DNA of 19,681 nucleotides, taken from Gemmatimonadota bacterium. GTDB taxonomy: Bacteria; Latescibacterota; UBA2968; UBA8231. A program made the position numbers and the translations under genes. The stretch covers positions 1 to 19,681 of the forward strand of contig JABHDC010000278.1 of NCBI GenBank assembly GCA_018673255.1, read 5' to 3'. A model generated the notes under the pieces. The model did not search any database and was not told the DNA's origin. It saw only the letters and a list, made by a program, of their open reading frames with translations. Positions 1-7,573 of this stretch are shown piece after piece (within the stretch, counting starts at the first letter, position 1; every line of letters starts with the position of its first letter).

Positions 1-908
1 ACACGCACCAGACCCTCCACGAAGAGCCCAGGGCGCCAGCGTCCGTCATTGTGTAAAACGACCCGGGCGGCGGCGGTGCGAGTGGCCCGATCCAGCAGGG
101 GGCTGACATATTCGATCGTTCCATCGTGGAACAATCCGGTCTGCGACTCGATGACCCGTACCGGCTGTCCCGCTCGAACCTGAGACAGATCCTGCTGGTA
201 GATGCTCAGATTCACCCAGACGCGGGACAGATCGGCGATGACAAATACCGTCTCTTCATCCTTCACGAATTCGCCGAGGGCGATGTGCTTCTGAACGACG
301 ACACCGTCGAAGGGGGCTGTGAGGGTATACCGGATGAATGAGGCATCCTCATCGAAGGCGAGTGTCTCCAGATGCGCATCATCCAGTCCGATGGCATGCA
401 GTCGTTGCTCGGCGGCTCGCAATTCGATACCCGCCTCGGCCCTTGCCTGCTGGGCGGCAAGATACTCGCGTTCCGAGGAGACCTTCTCCCCCCACAGGCG
501 TTCTTCTCGTGCAGAGGTGGAACGCGCCAGCTCAAGCCGTTCGCGAGCGACGAGATAGACGGATTTGAGCATGGACAATTCGCGGCTATCAAGAATCGCC
601 AGTGGTTGCCCCATCTTCACCGTATCCCCCACAGCACGGAAGACCTCGCGGGTCACGCCAGGCACACGGGGCACGACGTGGGCGAGACGATCCGGGTCGA
701 CGACAATCTCACCGGGCAGACGCAGGAGGATGGGTAGCGCTCCTGGCCCCGCAGTCTCTACAGTGATCCCGAAATCATGCATGGCCGCCTGATCCAGATG
801 AATCTCTGCGTGTTCATCCTGTGCCCCGGCACGGCCGGCGACAGGCCCCGCGACGATCAGGGCAATCGTGGCGATCGTCATGCCGATGTGATGTGTGGAT
901 CTCATCAT
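1..908 (-). CDS. RND efflux periplasmic adaptor (HlyD/CusB-like), 3' end outside window
   Basis: Membrane-fusion subunit of a tripartite heavy-metal or drug efflux pump, linking an inner-membrane RND transporter to the TolC-type channel encoded just before it. I translated 302 residues by hand with no stop before the window edge. A signal peptide (about 1-29, ending in GRAGAQ) is followed by a His/acid-rich stretch, a first barrel-sandwich half (about 67-108, with VGDTVKMGQPL), a coiled-coil hairpin rich in Glu, Arg and Ala (about 115-172), the second half (TAPFDGVVVQ at about 197-206) and a beta-barrel region (IADLSRVWVNLSIYQQDL). This order is typical of CusB/CzcB adaptors. The ATG at 908 overlaps the TolC stop as ATGA, implying translational coupling; a second ATG follows at once at 905. 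The RND subunit would be expected beyond the window. The metal is not decided by what is visible; copper or silver is a guess. Confidence 0.88.
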   Translation of the reverse strand, partial: MMRSTHHIGMTIATIALIVAGPVAGRAGAQDEHAEIHLDQAAMHDFGITVETAGPGALPILLRLPGEIVVDPDRLAHVVPRVPGVTREVFRAVGDTVKMGQPLAILDSRELSMLKSVYLVARERLELARSTSAREERLWGEKVSSEREYLAAQQARAEAGIELRAAEQRLHAIGLDDAHLETLAFDEDASFIRYTLTAPFDGVVVQKHIALGEFVKDEETVFVIADLSRVWVNLSIYQQDLSQVRAGQPVRVIESQTGLFHDGTIEYVSPLLDRATRTAAARVVLHNDGRWRPGLFVEGLVR

Positions 909-2200
909 TGTTTCTCCTCGTGACCGTCGTCTGAGACAGTATCACCTGATGGCCAGCTGAAGCCGATGGCTCTGTTGAGTTCTGCCTGAGCGCGGTGACA
1001 GGCGAAGAGGCGGTCGGTGTATTCCACGCGGATCTCGGCCAGTGTCTGTTGTGCTTCCAGGACCTCGAGGTAATTCGCCTTGCCCGCATCATAGCTGCGA
1101 CGGGCTGCCTGCTGGGCAAGCTCAGCTTCCTGCAGAATCCGGTCGCGATACAATTCAGCCTGTCGTATGGCACCCGCCAGTTGGATGGTTGCCTGCCTGA
1201 CCTCCAGCCCCACACGTCGACGCAGGCCTTCCAGTTCGGCACGGGCCCTGTCCACACGGGCAGTGGCTGCGGCCATGCGGCCGCGTTGACGCGAAGCGAA
1301 GGAGAGGGGGATTTCCACACCGAAACCGATGCGCCACAGGTCATCCTGGCCGACCGGTTGTCGAATGGTCTGTCGGTGGACGCCGACGGAGACAGCAGGT
1401 ATCAGATCGGCACGCCCTCCTGAGCGGGCGGCACGCAGACTCTCCAGTTCAGACCGGGCAGCGGCCAGATCGGGACGCCGTGCCAGTGCCAGCTGTTGCA
1501 GTTCATCGAGTTCTGTCTGGGGGTAGGCATCTGCGAGTCGTCCGGCCACGTCCAGTTCTGCCCCAGCTGGTTGACCGAGAAGGACATTCAGACGACCCCG
1601 TTCGATATCAAGGGCCTGGGTTGTCTCGATGACGCGATTCTCGGCGCGTCCCACTTCGACATCGGCACGCAGCACCTGTAACTGCGGTACGTCACCTGCC
1701 TCATGTCGGGAACGGGCTCTGTCGAGGAAGTCTCGTGCCAGATCGGTGCTGCGGCGTGCATGGTCGAGAAGATCCCGGGCATGCAGGACGGCGCCGAACC
1801 GTGTGCGGACACGGGCAGCAATGTCGATTTCCGTCGCCACGAAAACAGATTGCCGCGTCGCATCGGCGTGGTGCCGGGCCGCCTGCCGATGATGCCACCA
1901 CTGGCCGGGCCAGCCGATCTGCTGGCGGATGCCGATGCTGCGCTCTTCGAAGTCGCCAACTGAGCCGATGGATGGCAGGCCTTCGTATTCGATCTCGAAT
2001 TCAGGATCAGGCAGGGCACCGGCTTCTGTCGCTTCGCCTACGGCGACCTGCCATGTGTGGTGAGCTGCCAGGACTTCCGGATTCTGCTCCCGAGCCCAAC
2101 GCAGTGCGTCATCCTGAGACAACACGTCTGCATAACTCGGACCGATCGAGAAGAAGATCAGCCCAAGGGTCGGGAGTTGACGGACCCATAGATGGTCCAT
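905..2200 (-). CDS. TolC-family outer-membrane efflux protein (CusC/CzcC-like)
   Basis: Outer-membrane channel of the efflux pump, exporting substrate from the periplasm to the outside. It has 431 residues, normal for the family. The N-terminus carries a signal peptide ending near PSYA-DV. The mature part starts with the usual DALRWAREQNPEV helix, has two repeats of long amphipathic helices (Ala-, Arg- and Glu-rich, about 150-225 and 300-410), and shows the family phrase LPDPEFEIEYEGLP near the first strand. I chose the ATG at 2200 over a TTG at 2206 because GGAG lies seven bases upstream of it. The end overlaps the adaptor gene by four bases, and the small Cys-rich gene lies 128 bases upstream. 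Family assignment is firm; substrate is not. Confidence 0.9.
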   Translation of the reverse strand: MDHLWVRQLPTLGLIFFSIGPSYADVLSQDDALRWAREQNPEVLAAHHTWQVAVGEATEAGALPDPEFEIEYEGLPSIGSVGDFEERSIGIRQQIGWPGQWWHHRQAARHHADATRQSVFVATEIDIAARVRTRFGAVLHARDLLDHARRSTDLARDFLDRARSRHEAGDVPQLQVLRADVEVGRAENRVIETTQALDIERGRLNVLLGQPAGAELDVAGRLADAYPQTELDELQQLALARRPDLAAARSELESLRAARSGGRADLIPAVSVGVHRQTIRQPVGQDDLWRIGFGVEIPLSFASRQRGRMAAATARVDRARAELEGLRRRVGLEVRQATIQLAGAIRQAELYRDRILQEAELAQQAARRSYDAGKANYLEVLEAQQTLAEIRVEYTDRLFACHRAQAELNRAIGFSWPSGDTVSDDGHEEKQ

Positions 2201-2273
2201 GATCAAACTCCAGTTGAGTAGCTTTGCGAGAGGGGGTCCCGGAAGTTGAGAACGAGGTACGGACCGACGGACG

Positions 2274-2303
2274 ACGTCTGGCTCCCGTGGTTGGGAGAGA
2301 CGT
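2274..2303 (-). other. Hairpin between the small Cys-rich gene and tolC-like gene
   Basis: ACGTCT-gg-CTCCC, loop GTGGTT, then GGGAG-AGACGT gives an 11-bp stem with one two-base bulge. It lies 25 bases past the stop of the small exported protein on the minus strand. No T-run follows, so an attenuator or RNA-processing/stability hairpin is as likely as a terminator. Confidence 0.4.
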
Positions 2304-2328
2304 GCCGATACCTCAGCGTGGCGTGCGG

Positions 2329-2751
2329 CTAGATGCGCAGGAGGGTCGTACGAAGCTGATCAGCGGCATGGCACACGGGTCGAAATGCCGGCTGGACGCT
2401 GATGGTTGCAGGCCAGGTTGCCGAAGACAGCCAACTGATGGCCACAACACAATGCATGGTGGGCAGCGTCATCGCCCGAAGGGCGGGCGGCGGCAGCGTG
2501 CCGTCGGTGGGATTCAGGGAGACATCACTGCACTCGATGCAATGCCCCTCCACATCACTCGACAGAACACCAGCTCTGTGTGCCATGTTCGGTGCGTTGG
2601 CCGTCCCGCAGGTGCCATTGGCGGCACGTTCGAAGGCGATCTCGCCATCGCTCTCCACACACAGAACAAAATCGTGCGCGATCCCTGTGGCAGGTCCCAC
2701 CATGTGGGCGCACAGGTAGAGGAGGATGATCATTGAGAATGGCTTCTGCAT
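2329..2751 (-). CDS. Small exported Cys-rich protein of a metal-efflux operon
   Basis: Not a named gene to me, but the pattern is one I associate with small exported proteins encoded just upstream of CusCBA/CzcCBA-type operons. The 140 residues start with a signal peptide (about 1-25, core MIILLYLCAHMVGPATGIA). Then come HDFVLCVESDGEIAFE (26-41), C48, and HCIECSDVSL (70-79), the last resembling an H-C-x-x-C-x-D-x-x-L element. C31, C48, C71, C74, C101 and C127 could bind metal or form disulfides in the periplasm. The Pro- and Thr-rich tail is poorly conserved in character. No good ribosome-binding site precedes the ATG at 2751, and an in-frame ATG at 2733 is an alternative. The function is unknown; metal sensing or chaperoning in the periplasm is inference from position. 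Confidence 0.65.
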   Translation of the reverse strand: MQKPFSMIILLYLCAHMVGPATGIAHDFVLCVESDGEIAFERAANGTCGTANAPNMAHRAGVLSSDVEGHCIECSDVSLNPTDGTLPPPALRAMTLPTMHCVVAISWLSSATWPATISVQPAFRPVCHAADQLRTTLLRI

Positions 2752-2760
2752 CGTGTAGCG

Positions 2761-2788
2761 AAGGTAGGGGGGCCAGCAGGTCTGTCAA
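2761..2788 (-). promoter_or_regulatory. Possible promoter for the efflux genes
   Basis: On the minus strand a perfect -35 hexamer TTGACA (2788-2783) lies in the 61-base gap before the small Cys-rich gene. With a 16-bp spacer the -10 would be TACCTT, only three of six matches. A weak -10 fits a regulated promoter, but I found no MerR-type dyad. This is a weak call. Confidence 0.25.
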
Positions 2789-2812
2789 CGAAGAGCGACT
2801 CACCCAGCCCCG

Positions 2813-3682
2813 TCAGGGGGCAGGCAAACGCCACCTGAAGGAACTGACCGCACGAAGCCAGATCTCATCGGGGACGAAGCGGATCTTTCCGAGGCCCTCA
2901 TCCATGGCCATGTCCCGGGCGTATCGCACGAGGTCTCCCAGGGTTCGATCTGCGTGGAAGATGCCTTCAAGCTGGGCGCGTGCCATGGGACCGGCCTCCT
3001 CCAGAAATCCGGAGTCGATGAAGGCGGCTCTCACACGTTCCAGATCGTAGGCCACGGTGTGATGGGCCACCGTCCATTGCGCGCGATCCCAGGTGAGCGT
3101 GGCGTATTGAGCGCGGTTGTCGCCATTGCACGGGCCACCGACCGATCCCGGATTGAAAGCGAACTTGCCCGCATGATGGAAGATCCACTGCTCGTGTGTG
3201 TGTCCACCGATCAGGATAGTGCCTGCCATCTCATCGAGGATCTCGCTGATGCGCTCCGGATTGCGATCGGGACGAATCACTTCGGTACTGCTGGCAGTCG
3301 TGCCGTGGACGACGCGAATGGAGGACGTGCCGTCCTGGTGGATGGACAACTGCGGCTGAAGTCGCTTCATCGTCGACATGGCGGCAAGACCGGTGCGATG
3401 GAAGCAGGTGCGAGTGAAGGCCCACTGCAGATCCGCGCGTTGCTCTGGCGCGACCTCCCCGTGTTCGAAGGCGAGCACGGCTTCTTCGCCATTGCCCAGA
3501 ACCGTCGTGGCTTCGTACGAGGCCAGTCGCTCGATGACACCGTCTCCATCCGGACCACCCACCAGATCACCAGCAATCAGCACACCATCCACAGGCGAGT
3601 GGGAGATCTCTTCGAGGACGGCTTCGAGGGCTGGCACATTTCCGTGGATGTCGGCGAGTACGGCGTAGCGATGGTGGGGCAT
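2813..3682 (-). CDS. Calcineurin-like metallophosphoesterase (YfcE/MJ0936-type)
   Basis: Predicted soluble, two-metal phosphoesterase; the substrate cannot be read from sequence. Counting from the ATG at 3682 (289 residues), the family motifs appear in order: D11-I-H13-G-N, G38-D39-x-V-G-G, G63-N64-G-E, VVH126G, and GGH161TH163, followed by NPGSVGGP, a phrase common in the compact YfcE-like group. The C-terminal 80 residues are an additional helical region. A TTG at 3742 in the same frame would add 20 residues (Pro-rich, no motif). I prefer 3682 because the family begins a few residues before the first strand, though no clear ribosome-binding site supports either. It may share transcription with the efflux genes 61 bases downstream, but a functional link is not evident. 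Confidence 0.85.
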   Translation of the reverse strand: MPHHRYAVLADIHGNVPALEAVLEEISHSPVDGVLIAGDLVGGPDGDGVIERLASYEATTVLGNGEEAVLAFEHGEVAPEQRADLQWAFTRTCFHRTGLAAMSTMKRLQPQLSIHQDGTSSIRVVHGTTASSTEVIRPDRNPERISEILDEMAGTILIGGHTHEQWIFHHAGKFAFNPGSVGGPCNGDNRAQYATLTWDRAQWTVAHHTVAYDLERVRAAFIDSGFLEEAGPMARAQLEGIFHADRTLGDLVRYARDMAMDEGLGKIRFVPDEIWLRAVSSFRWRLPAP

Positions 3683-3853
3683 ATGGATATCCGGAGGAGG
3701 TTGGTAGCCCGGGGTCTGCGGACGACTCTGGCCTTCAGCCAAGGACTCGCAGACGGGCAGGCGGGTTCCAGTGAGCGCCGGCGAAATCCCGCTGCTTGTT
3801 CATGTCGGCTCGTCAGGGTAGTGTAACTCGTACAGTGGGGAGAGACTCAGATC

Positions 3854-4717
3854 GTGACCACCGGTGACCAGCAAACCCTCAACAAGTCTGGCAGGAACCC
3901 AACAGCAATGATTGTGAGTATGCAACCCGGACACGGCCGACCGCGACTCACAACTCGGCCGCGCCTCAAGACAGATTCCCATCACCTGCGGGTTATCCGA
4001 TCCCTGCCTGGTTGCCTTGCTCTGCCGAATTGGCTGATCGTGGCGAGTCTGGCGGTTCAAGTGAGCTTCGCGGCGCCTGATGCGATGGCTCAATCGTCCG
4101 ATCTGGCTTCCGATCTGCAGATGGTCTCGACGTCCCCCTGCGGCGATCCGGCGACTGCCTTGCGTCACGTGGGCAGTACGCGGCTCCTGATCGGTGTCTC
4201 CAAAGATCTGCCCTCCTACGACGCGATCCGTCTGGAGATCGCCGACTACCTGATGCGGCGACTCGATGGAGTTGGCGTCGAAGCGGAAGTCGCCATCAAT
4301 GCCGTGATTGCGCGCGACGACGTAGTCCAGAATCGCATTGAGGGATCGCCCATCTCGGTGGCGCTGGCGCCGGAGGATGAGCCTCATCTGTTTGTGTGGG
4401 ATCAGATGGTGCGCAATGCGCTGCCCCTGTCGTCAACGACTGCTTCAGAGGCAGACGCCTGGGTCACGCTGGATGTCGAGGCACGGTCTGTCGGCGAGGG
4501 GCCGGCGATGGCATACGTGGCCACCCTTGAGGTGATCCGACGCCTCCAACTGTTGGCCGATCACGAGGAGGCATACGCCAGCGTCTGGCGGCGCGTCGAA
4601 TTTCAGGTGGTGACCGGGGAGGAAGACGTCGTGGCAGCCGTCAGACGTTCGATCCGCTTGCTCGTGGATTATCTCGTTGAGGCCCATCACTGCGCAAATC
4701 TGCCCATTGGTCAGTAG
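3854..4717 (+). CDS. Unrecognised exported protein
   Basis: I do not recognise this protein (287 residues from a GTG start). The GTG at 3854 has GGGGAGAG nine bases upstream, a good ribosome-binding site. A hydrophobic segment at about 59-74 (WLIVASLAVQVSFAA) ending in DAMA-QSS looks like a signal peptide, but it is preceded by an unusually long basic stretch of some 55 residues, so the true start may be later, for example the ATG at 3908. The mature part has a GSTRLLIGVSKDLPSYD strand-turn, an alpha/beta-looking middle (ADYLMRRLDGVGVEAEVAI), a strand-rich portion (ALAPEDEPHLFVWDQMV; WVTLDVEARSVGEG) and C-terminal helices. It suggests a small periplasmic domain. Opposite-strand frames here look like antisense shadow. 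Low certainty on role, moderate on being coding. Confidence 0.6.
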   Translation: MTTGDQQTLNKSGRNPTAMIVSMQPGHGRPRLTTRPRLKTDSHHLRVIRSLPGCLALPNWLIVASLAVQVSFAAPDAMAQSSDLASDLQMVSTSPCGDPATALRHVGSTRLLIGVSKDLPSYDAIRLEIADYLMRRLDGVGVEAEVAINAVIARDDVVQNRIEGSPISVALAPEDEPHLFVWDQMVRNALPLSSTTASEADAWVTLDVEARSVGEGPAMAYVATLEVIRRLQLLADHEEAYASVWRRVEFQVVTGEEDVVAAVRRSIRLLVDYLVEAHHCANLPIGQ

Positions 4718-4729
4718 GGCTGGGAATCA

Positions 4730-4758
4730 TTGATCTGTCTTTCTGCATTATGTATAAT
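4730..4758 (+). promoter_or_regulatory. Sigma70-type promoter of the toxin-antitoxin operon
   Basis: TTGATC (4730-4735, four of six to consensus) and a perfect TATAAT (4753-4758) are separated by exactly 17 bp. The start of transcription would fall at about 4765, inside the palindrome described next, 20 or so bases before the antitoxin ATG. Confidence 0.7.
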
Positions 4759-4771
4759 CTAGACAGTCTAG
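4759..4771. promoter_or_regulatory. Operator palindrome CTAGAC-A-GTCTAG
   Basis: A perfect 6-1-6 palindrome abuts the -10 box and covers the predicted start site. Antitoxins of the Phd/YefM family bind short palindromes here, with toxin as co-repressor. The arms are seen; the binding is inferred. Confidence 0.6.
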
Positions 4772-4786
4772 CTGAAAGGAAGATCG

Positions 4787-5047
4787 ATGACAGAGCCCAA
4801 ACGATGGCAGTTGCAGGAAGCGAAGAACAAGCTGAGTCGGGTTGCCGAAGAGGCGGTCACATACGGGCCACAGGTCATCACCAAACACGGTGAGGATGCA
4901 GTGGTCGTGATCAGCAAGTCCGAATACGAGCGGCTGACACGCCCCACCTTGAGCCTGGCTCAGTTCCTGGCTTCATCCCCCCTGGCAGGCTCCGAACTGG
5001 TGACACAGCGTGATCCGGCCCCGGGGCGGATGGCTGATCTACCGTGA
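4787..5047 (+). CDS. Type II antitoxin, Phd/YefM family
   Basis: Antitoxin that should neutralise the PIN-domain toxin encoded next and repress their shared promoter. The 86 residues show the family's N-terminal DNA-binding fold: WQLQEAKNKLSRVAEEA (about 8-24), PQVITKHGEDAVVVISKSEYERL (about 29-51), which is the classic strand-turn-strand followed by a helix. The C-terminal 35 residues, ending in DPAPGRMADLP, would be the flexible toxin-binding tail. The ATG at 4787 has AAAGGA six bases upstream. Its stop overlaps the toxin start as GTGA, so the two are translationally coupled. The promoter and operator sit directly upstream, as expected for autoregulation. Confidence 0.9.
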   Translation: MTEPKRWQLQEAKNKLSRVAEEAVTYGPQVITKHGEDAVVVISKSEYERLTRPTLSLAQFLASSPLAGSELVTQRDPAPGRMADLP

Positions 5048-5469
5048 GTTATCTCCTCGACACGTGTGTGCTGTCAGAATTCTCGAAGAAGAAACCTGCG
5101 CCGGCAGTCGTTGGCTGGATGGAGGGACAGCCGGAGGAAATGTTGTTCACCAGTGCGATTGTCCTGGGTGAGTTGGCGCGTGGTGTGGCCTTGCTGCCCC
5201 CTGGATCGAAGAAGAGGCAACTGACCGCCTGGCTGCACAACGAGTTGCGTCAACGTTTCGCCGAGCGTGCGGTCGGGATCTGTGCCCTCGTCGCGTTGAA
5301 GTGGGGTGATCTGTCCGGCGAGGCGGCCGGACGGGGAATCACCGTGAGCATGGCGGATGGGCTCATTGGAGCCACGGCTATCGTGCACTCCATGACGGTG
5401 GTCACACGCAATGTCGATGACCTGGCAGCTACCGGCGCCCGCGTGCTGAATCCATGGGAAGATGCCTAG
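5044..5469 (+). CDS. Type II toxin, PIN-domain ribonuclease (VapC/FitB-like)
   Basis: Predicted Mg2+-dependent endoribonuclease that blocks translation when its antitoxin is lost. At 141 residues it is full length. The acidic residues of the PIN site are present: D6 in YLLDTCVLSE, E43 in VLGELARG, D105 in MADGLIGATA, and the fourth-position area TRNVDDL (121-127). The C-terminus GARVLNPW is the common ending of the FitB/VapC branch. It begins with GTG at 5044, overlapping the antitoxin stop. The antitoxin is Phd/YefM-like rather than the RHH or AbrB types also paired with VapC, a known combination. The RNA target cannot be predicted. Confidence 0.92.
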   Translation: MSYLLDTCVLSEFSKKKPAPAVVGWMEGQPEEMLFTSAIVLGELARGVALLPPGSKKRQLTAWLHNELRQRFAERAVGICALVALKWGDLSGEAAGRGITVSMADGLIGATAIVHSMTVVTRNVDDLAATGARVLNPWEDA

Positions 5470-5574
5470 CCAAACAGGCGCTGGCGCATGTTGATCGGCA
5501 GGGTGACGGGGGCGAGGTCTTCTCGCTATGTTCTGCCGCAATCGGACAATCCGTAATACACCAGGAGAAGAGCC

Positions 5575-6363
5575 ATGCTGCCCAGCGTCGATTTCTGTGG
5601 TCTGAGTATTTGCCGGCTCATCGTTGGCGCCAATCCCTTTGGCGGCTTCAGTCACCAGAGCAAGTCACGTGACGCGGAGATGGTCGCCTTCCATACGAAG
5701 GAACAGATCTTCGAGACCTGGGCCCGTGCCGAGGCGTCCGGTATCAACACGATAATCACCAACAACGAGACACCTCGGGTCACGCAGTCTGTGTCCCAGT
5801 ACATCTCCGGCGGTGGTGCGCTGCAGTGGATCGCCCAGGTGAACAACAATGCCGAGCCGGATATGCAGACGGCCGCGTCGAAGGCCGTTGAGATGGGGTG
5901 CAAGGCGCTCTACTTCCACGGCGCCCGCATCGATCAGCTCTATCTCGACAAGGATCCTGAGACACTGCGAGGCTGGGTGGAGCATGCAAGAGCGGCCGGA
6001 ACTATCGTCGGTGTCGCCGCGCATGCACCGGAAGTTCATCTATGGGTGGATAGTTTGGATCTCGTCGATTTTCACGCCGTACCCTTCTTCAATTGCGGCT
6101 CTCTGCATGATGGCCGTGGGCACAAGTTCCAGCTGAAAGATGTGGGGCCGGCGACACAGTGTATCCGTCAGATTCAGAAGCCCGTCATCGCCTACAAGAT
6201 CATGGGCGCGGGCCGCATCGATGCGCGTATGGCTTTCGAATACGCCTTCGATCACATCAAACCAACCGATGTGGTGAATGTGGGCATGCACCGGGGCGAC
6301 AAAGATGACATGGTTGAAGAGAATGTGTCGATCGTCGAAGAGGTCCTGCGGCGAGACGCTTGA
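5575..6363 (+). CDS. TIM-barrel protein, aldo/keto reductase-like start
   Basis: I recognise the fold pattern, not a named function. The 262 residues read as a (beta/alpha)8 barrel with strand ends at CRLIVGANPFGG (about 13-24), INTIITNNE, LQWIAQVNNN, CKALYFHGA, IVGVAAHAP, LVDFHAVPFFN, PVIAYKIMGAGR and VVNVGMHRGD (near 253). The first strand resembles aldo/keto reductases, but the Asp/Tyr/Lys/His tetrad of that family is not evident, so catalysis may differ. No signal peptide: cytoplasmic. AGGAG lies seven bases before the ATG at 5575. The enolase-superfamily gene starts 30 bases downstream, so both probably act on the same sugar acid or similar substrate; that is inference. Confidence 0.7.
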   Translation: MLPSVDFCGLSICRLIVGANPFGGFSHQSKSRDAEMVAFHTKEQIFETWARAEASGINTIITNNETPRVTQSVSQYISGGGALQWIAQVNNNAEPDMQTAASKAVEMGCKALYFHGARIDQLYLDKDPETLRGWVEHARAAGTIVGVAAHAPEVHLWVDSLDLVDFHAVPFFNCGSLHDGRGHKFQLKDVGPATQCIRQIQKPVIAYKIMGAGRIDARMAFEYAFDHIKPTDVVNVGMHRGDKDDMVEENVSIVEEVLRRDA

Positions 6364-6393
6364 AGAAACCGGGACGCATAGGAACAGATCACG

Positions 6394-7536
6394 ATGAAGA
6401 TCACGGACATCACAGTCGAACGATTCAAGACGACGGGGCGAACGATCTCTGATGCCGACGGCCATGGTCACCCGGCACCAGAACCGTATGAAACAACGTC
6501 GTCGATCATGAAGATCCACACGGACGAGGGTATCGAAGGGATCACCGTCGGTGGCAACGCCGATCTGTTGAACGCCATCGTCAGACCCCTGATCATCGGC
6601 AGGGACCCCTTCTTCCGTGAAGAGATCTGGCACCTGCTCAACGAGCGCCAGCGACTGCACAAGGGCACGCTGTCAGATCGGTTGATCTGCGCCGTTGATC
6701 TGGCGTTGTGGGATCTGGCAGGTAAGGCGACGAATCTGCCCGTCTACAAGCTGCTGGGCGCGACACGCTCGAAAGTGCCGGCCTACGCGTCGACCATGTG
6801 CGGCGACGATCTCGCCGGTGGTCTGTCGACGCCGGAGGAATTCGGCATCTTCGCCAAAACATGCCAGGATCGTGGTTACACGGCCTTCAAACTTCACACG
6901 TGGCAGCCGCCGATTCATTGGGCACCGGATCCGAAGATGGATGTCGCCGCCTGTGCCGCCGTGCGCGAAGCGGTGGGATCCGACATGAAGCTCATGCTCG
7001 ACCCATTCCACTTCTACGATCGTCAGGATGCCTGCTGGATCGGTCGTGAACTGGAGAAGCTGGATTATTACTGGATCGAGGAGCCCATGGATGAGCAGTC
7101 CATGTCATCCTACAAGTGGTTGACCCAGGAACTGACGATCCCCGTCGTGGGACCCGAGACCATGGAGGGTAAGCACTTCACTCGGGCCGAGTGGATCGTA
7201 CAGAACGCGGCGGACATCTCCCGCGCCGGGGTGGGGGATGTGGGTGGTCTGACGCCGCTGATGAAGACGATCCACCTGTGCGAGGCGCACGGTGTGCGTT
7301 GCGAGATCCACGGCGGCGGGCCAGGCAACCTGGCGGCCCTGTGTGCCATGCGGATTCCGGGTGAATACTACGAGCGGGGTCTGCTGCACCCCTTCGTCGA
7401 CTACGATGAACCGGCGCCCCATCTGCGCTCGATTGCCGATCCCCTCGATGATGAGGGGAATGTCACCATCTCAGATGCACCTGGACTGGGCTGGGATTTT
7501 GACTGGGAGTGGATCGAGGCGAATCGCGTCGCTTGA
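6394..7536 (+). CDS. Mandelate racemase/muconate lactonizing-type enzyme (enolase superfamily)
   Basis: Cytoplasmic Mg2+-dependent enzyme abstracting a proton alpha to a carboxylate, usually a sugar-acid dehydratase, epimerase or racemase. Of 380 residues, 1-120 are the capping domain (with DLALWDLAGK at 102-111) and 125-350 the barrel. The second-strand base motif is K166-L-H168 (FKLHTW). Metal ligands are D203 (MLDPFHFY), E229 (WIEEP) and E255 (GPETMEG); H306 (CEIHGGG) is the candidate general acid/base on the opposite face. KxH rather than KxK, together with the ISRAGVGDVGG segment, does not match a subgroup I can name, so the substrate is open. It follows the TIM-barrel gene closely and ends facing the minus-strand SCO gene. 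Confidence 0.9.
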   Translation: MKITDITVERFKTTGRTISDADGHGHPAPEPYETTSSIMKIHTDEGIEGITVGGNADLLNAIVRPLIIGRDPFFREEIWHLLNERQRLHKGTLSDRLICAVDLALWDLAGKATNLPVYKLLGATRSKVPAYASTMCGDDLAGGLSTPEEFGIFAKTCQDRGYTAFKLHTWQPPIHWAPDPKMDVAACAAVREAVGSDMKLMLDPFHFYDRQDACWIGRELEKLDYYWIEEPMDEQSMSSYKWLTQELTIPVVGPETMEGKHFTRAEWIVQNAADISRAGVGDVGGLTPLMKTIHLCEAHGVRCEIHGGGPGNLAALCAMRIPGEYYERGLLHPFVDYDEPAPHLRSIADPLDDEGNVTISDAPGLGWDFDWEWIEANRVA

Positions 7537-7556
7537 GCGTGGTAGCCTGCTCAAGC
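7531..7556. terminator. Hairpin between converging genes
   Basis: A perfect 8-bp inverted repeat GCTTGAGC / GCTCAAGC with a 10-base loop spans the stop codon of the enolase-superfamily gene. It lies 18 bases before the end of the converging SCO gene. It may end transcription both ways, but no T-run is present. Confidence 0.4.
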
Positions 7557-7573
7557 TGCGTCGTCGGAATGGG

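Noticed and set aside
2224..2736. 170-codon plus-strand frame opposite the small Cys-rich gene
   Set aside because: The minus-strand frame has a signal peptide and family-like Cys motifs; the plus frame has only Gly/Arg/His-rich low-information sequence.
3800..4387. 195-codon minus-strand frame overlapping the exported protein
   Set aside because: Arg/His-rich translation without signal peptide or domain; the plus-strand frame has a ribosome-binding site and a signal-like segment.
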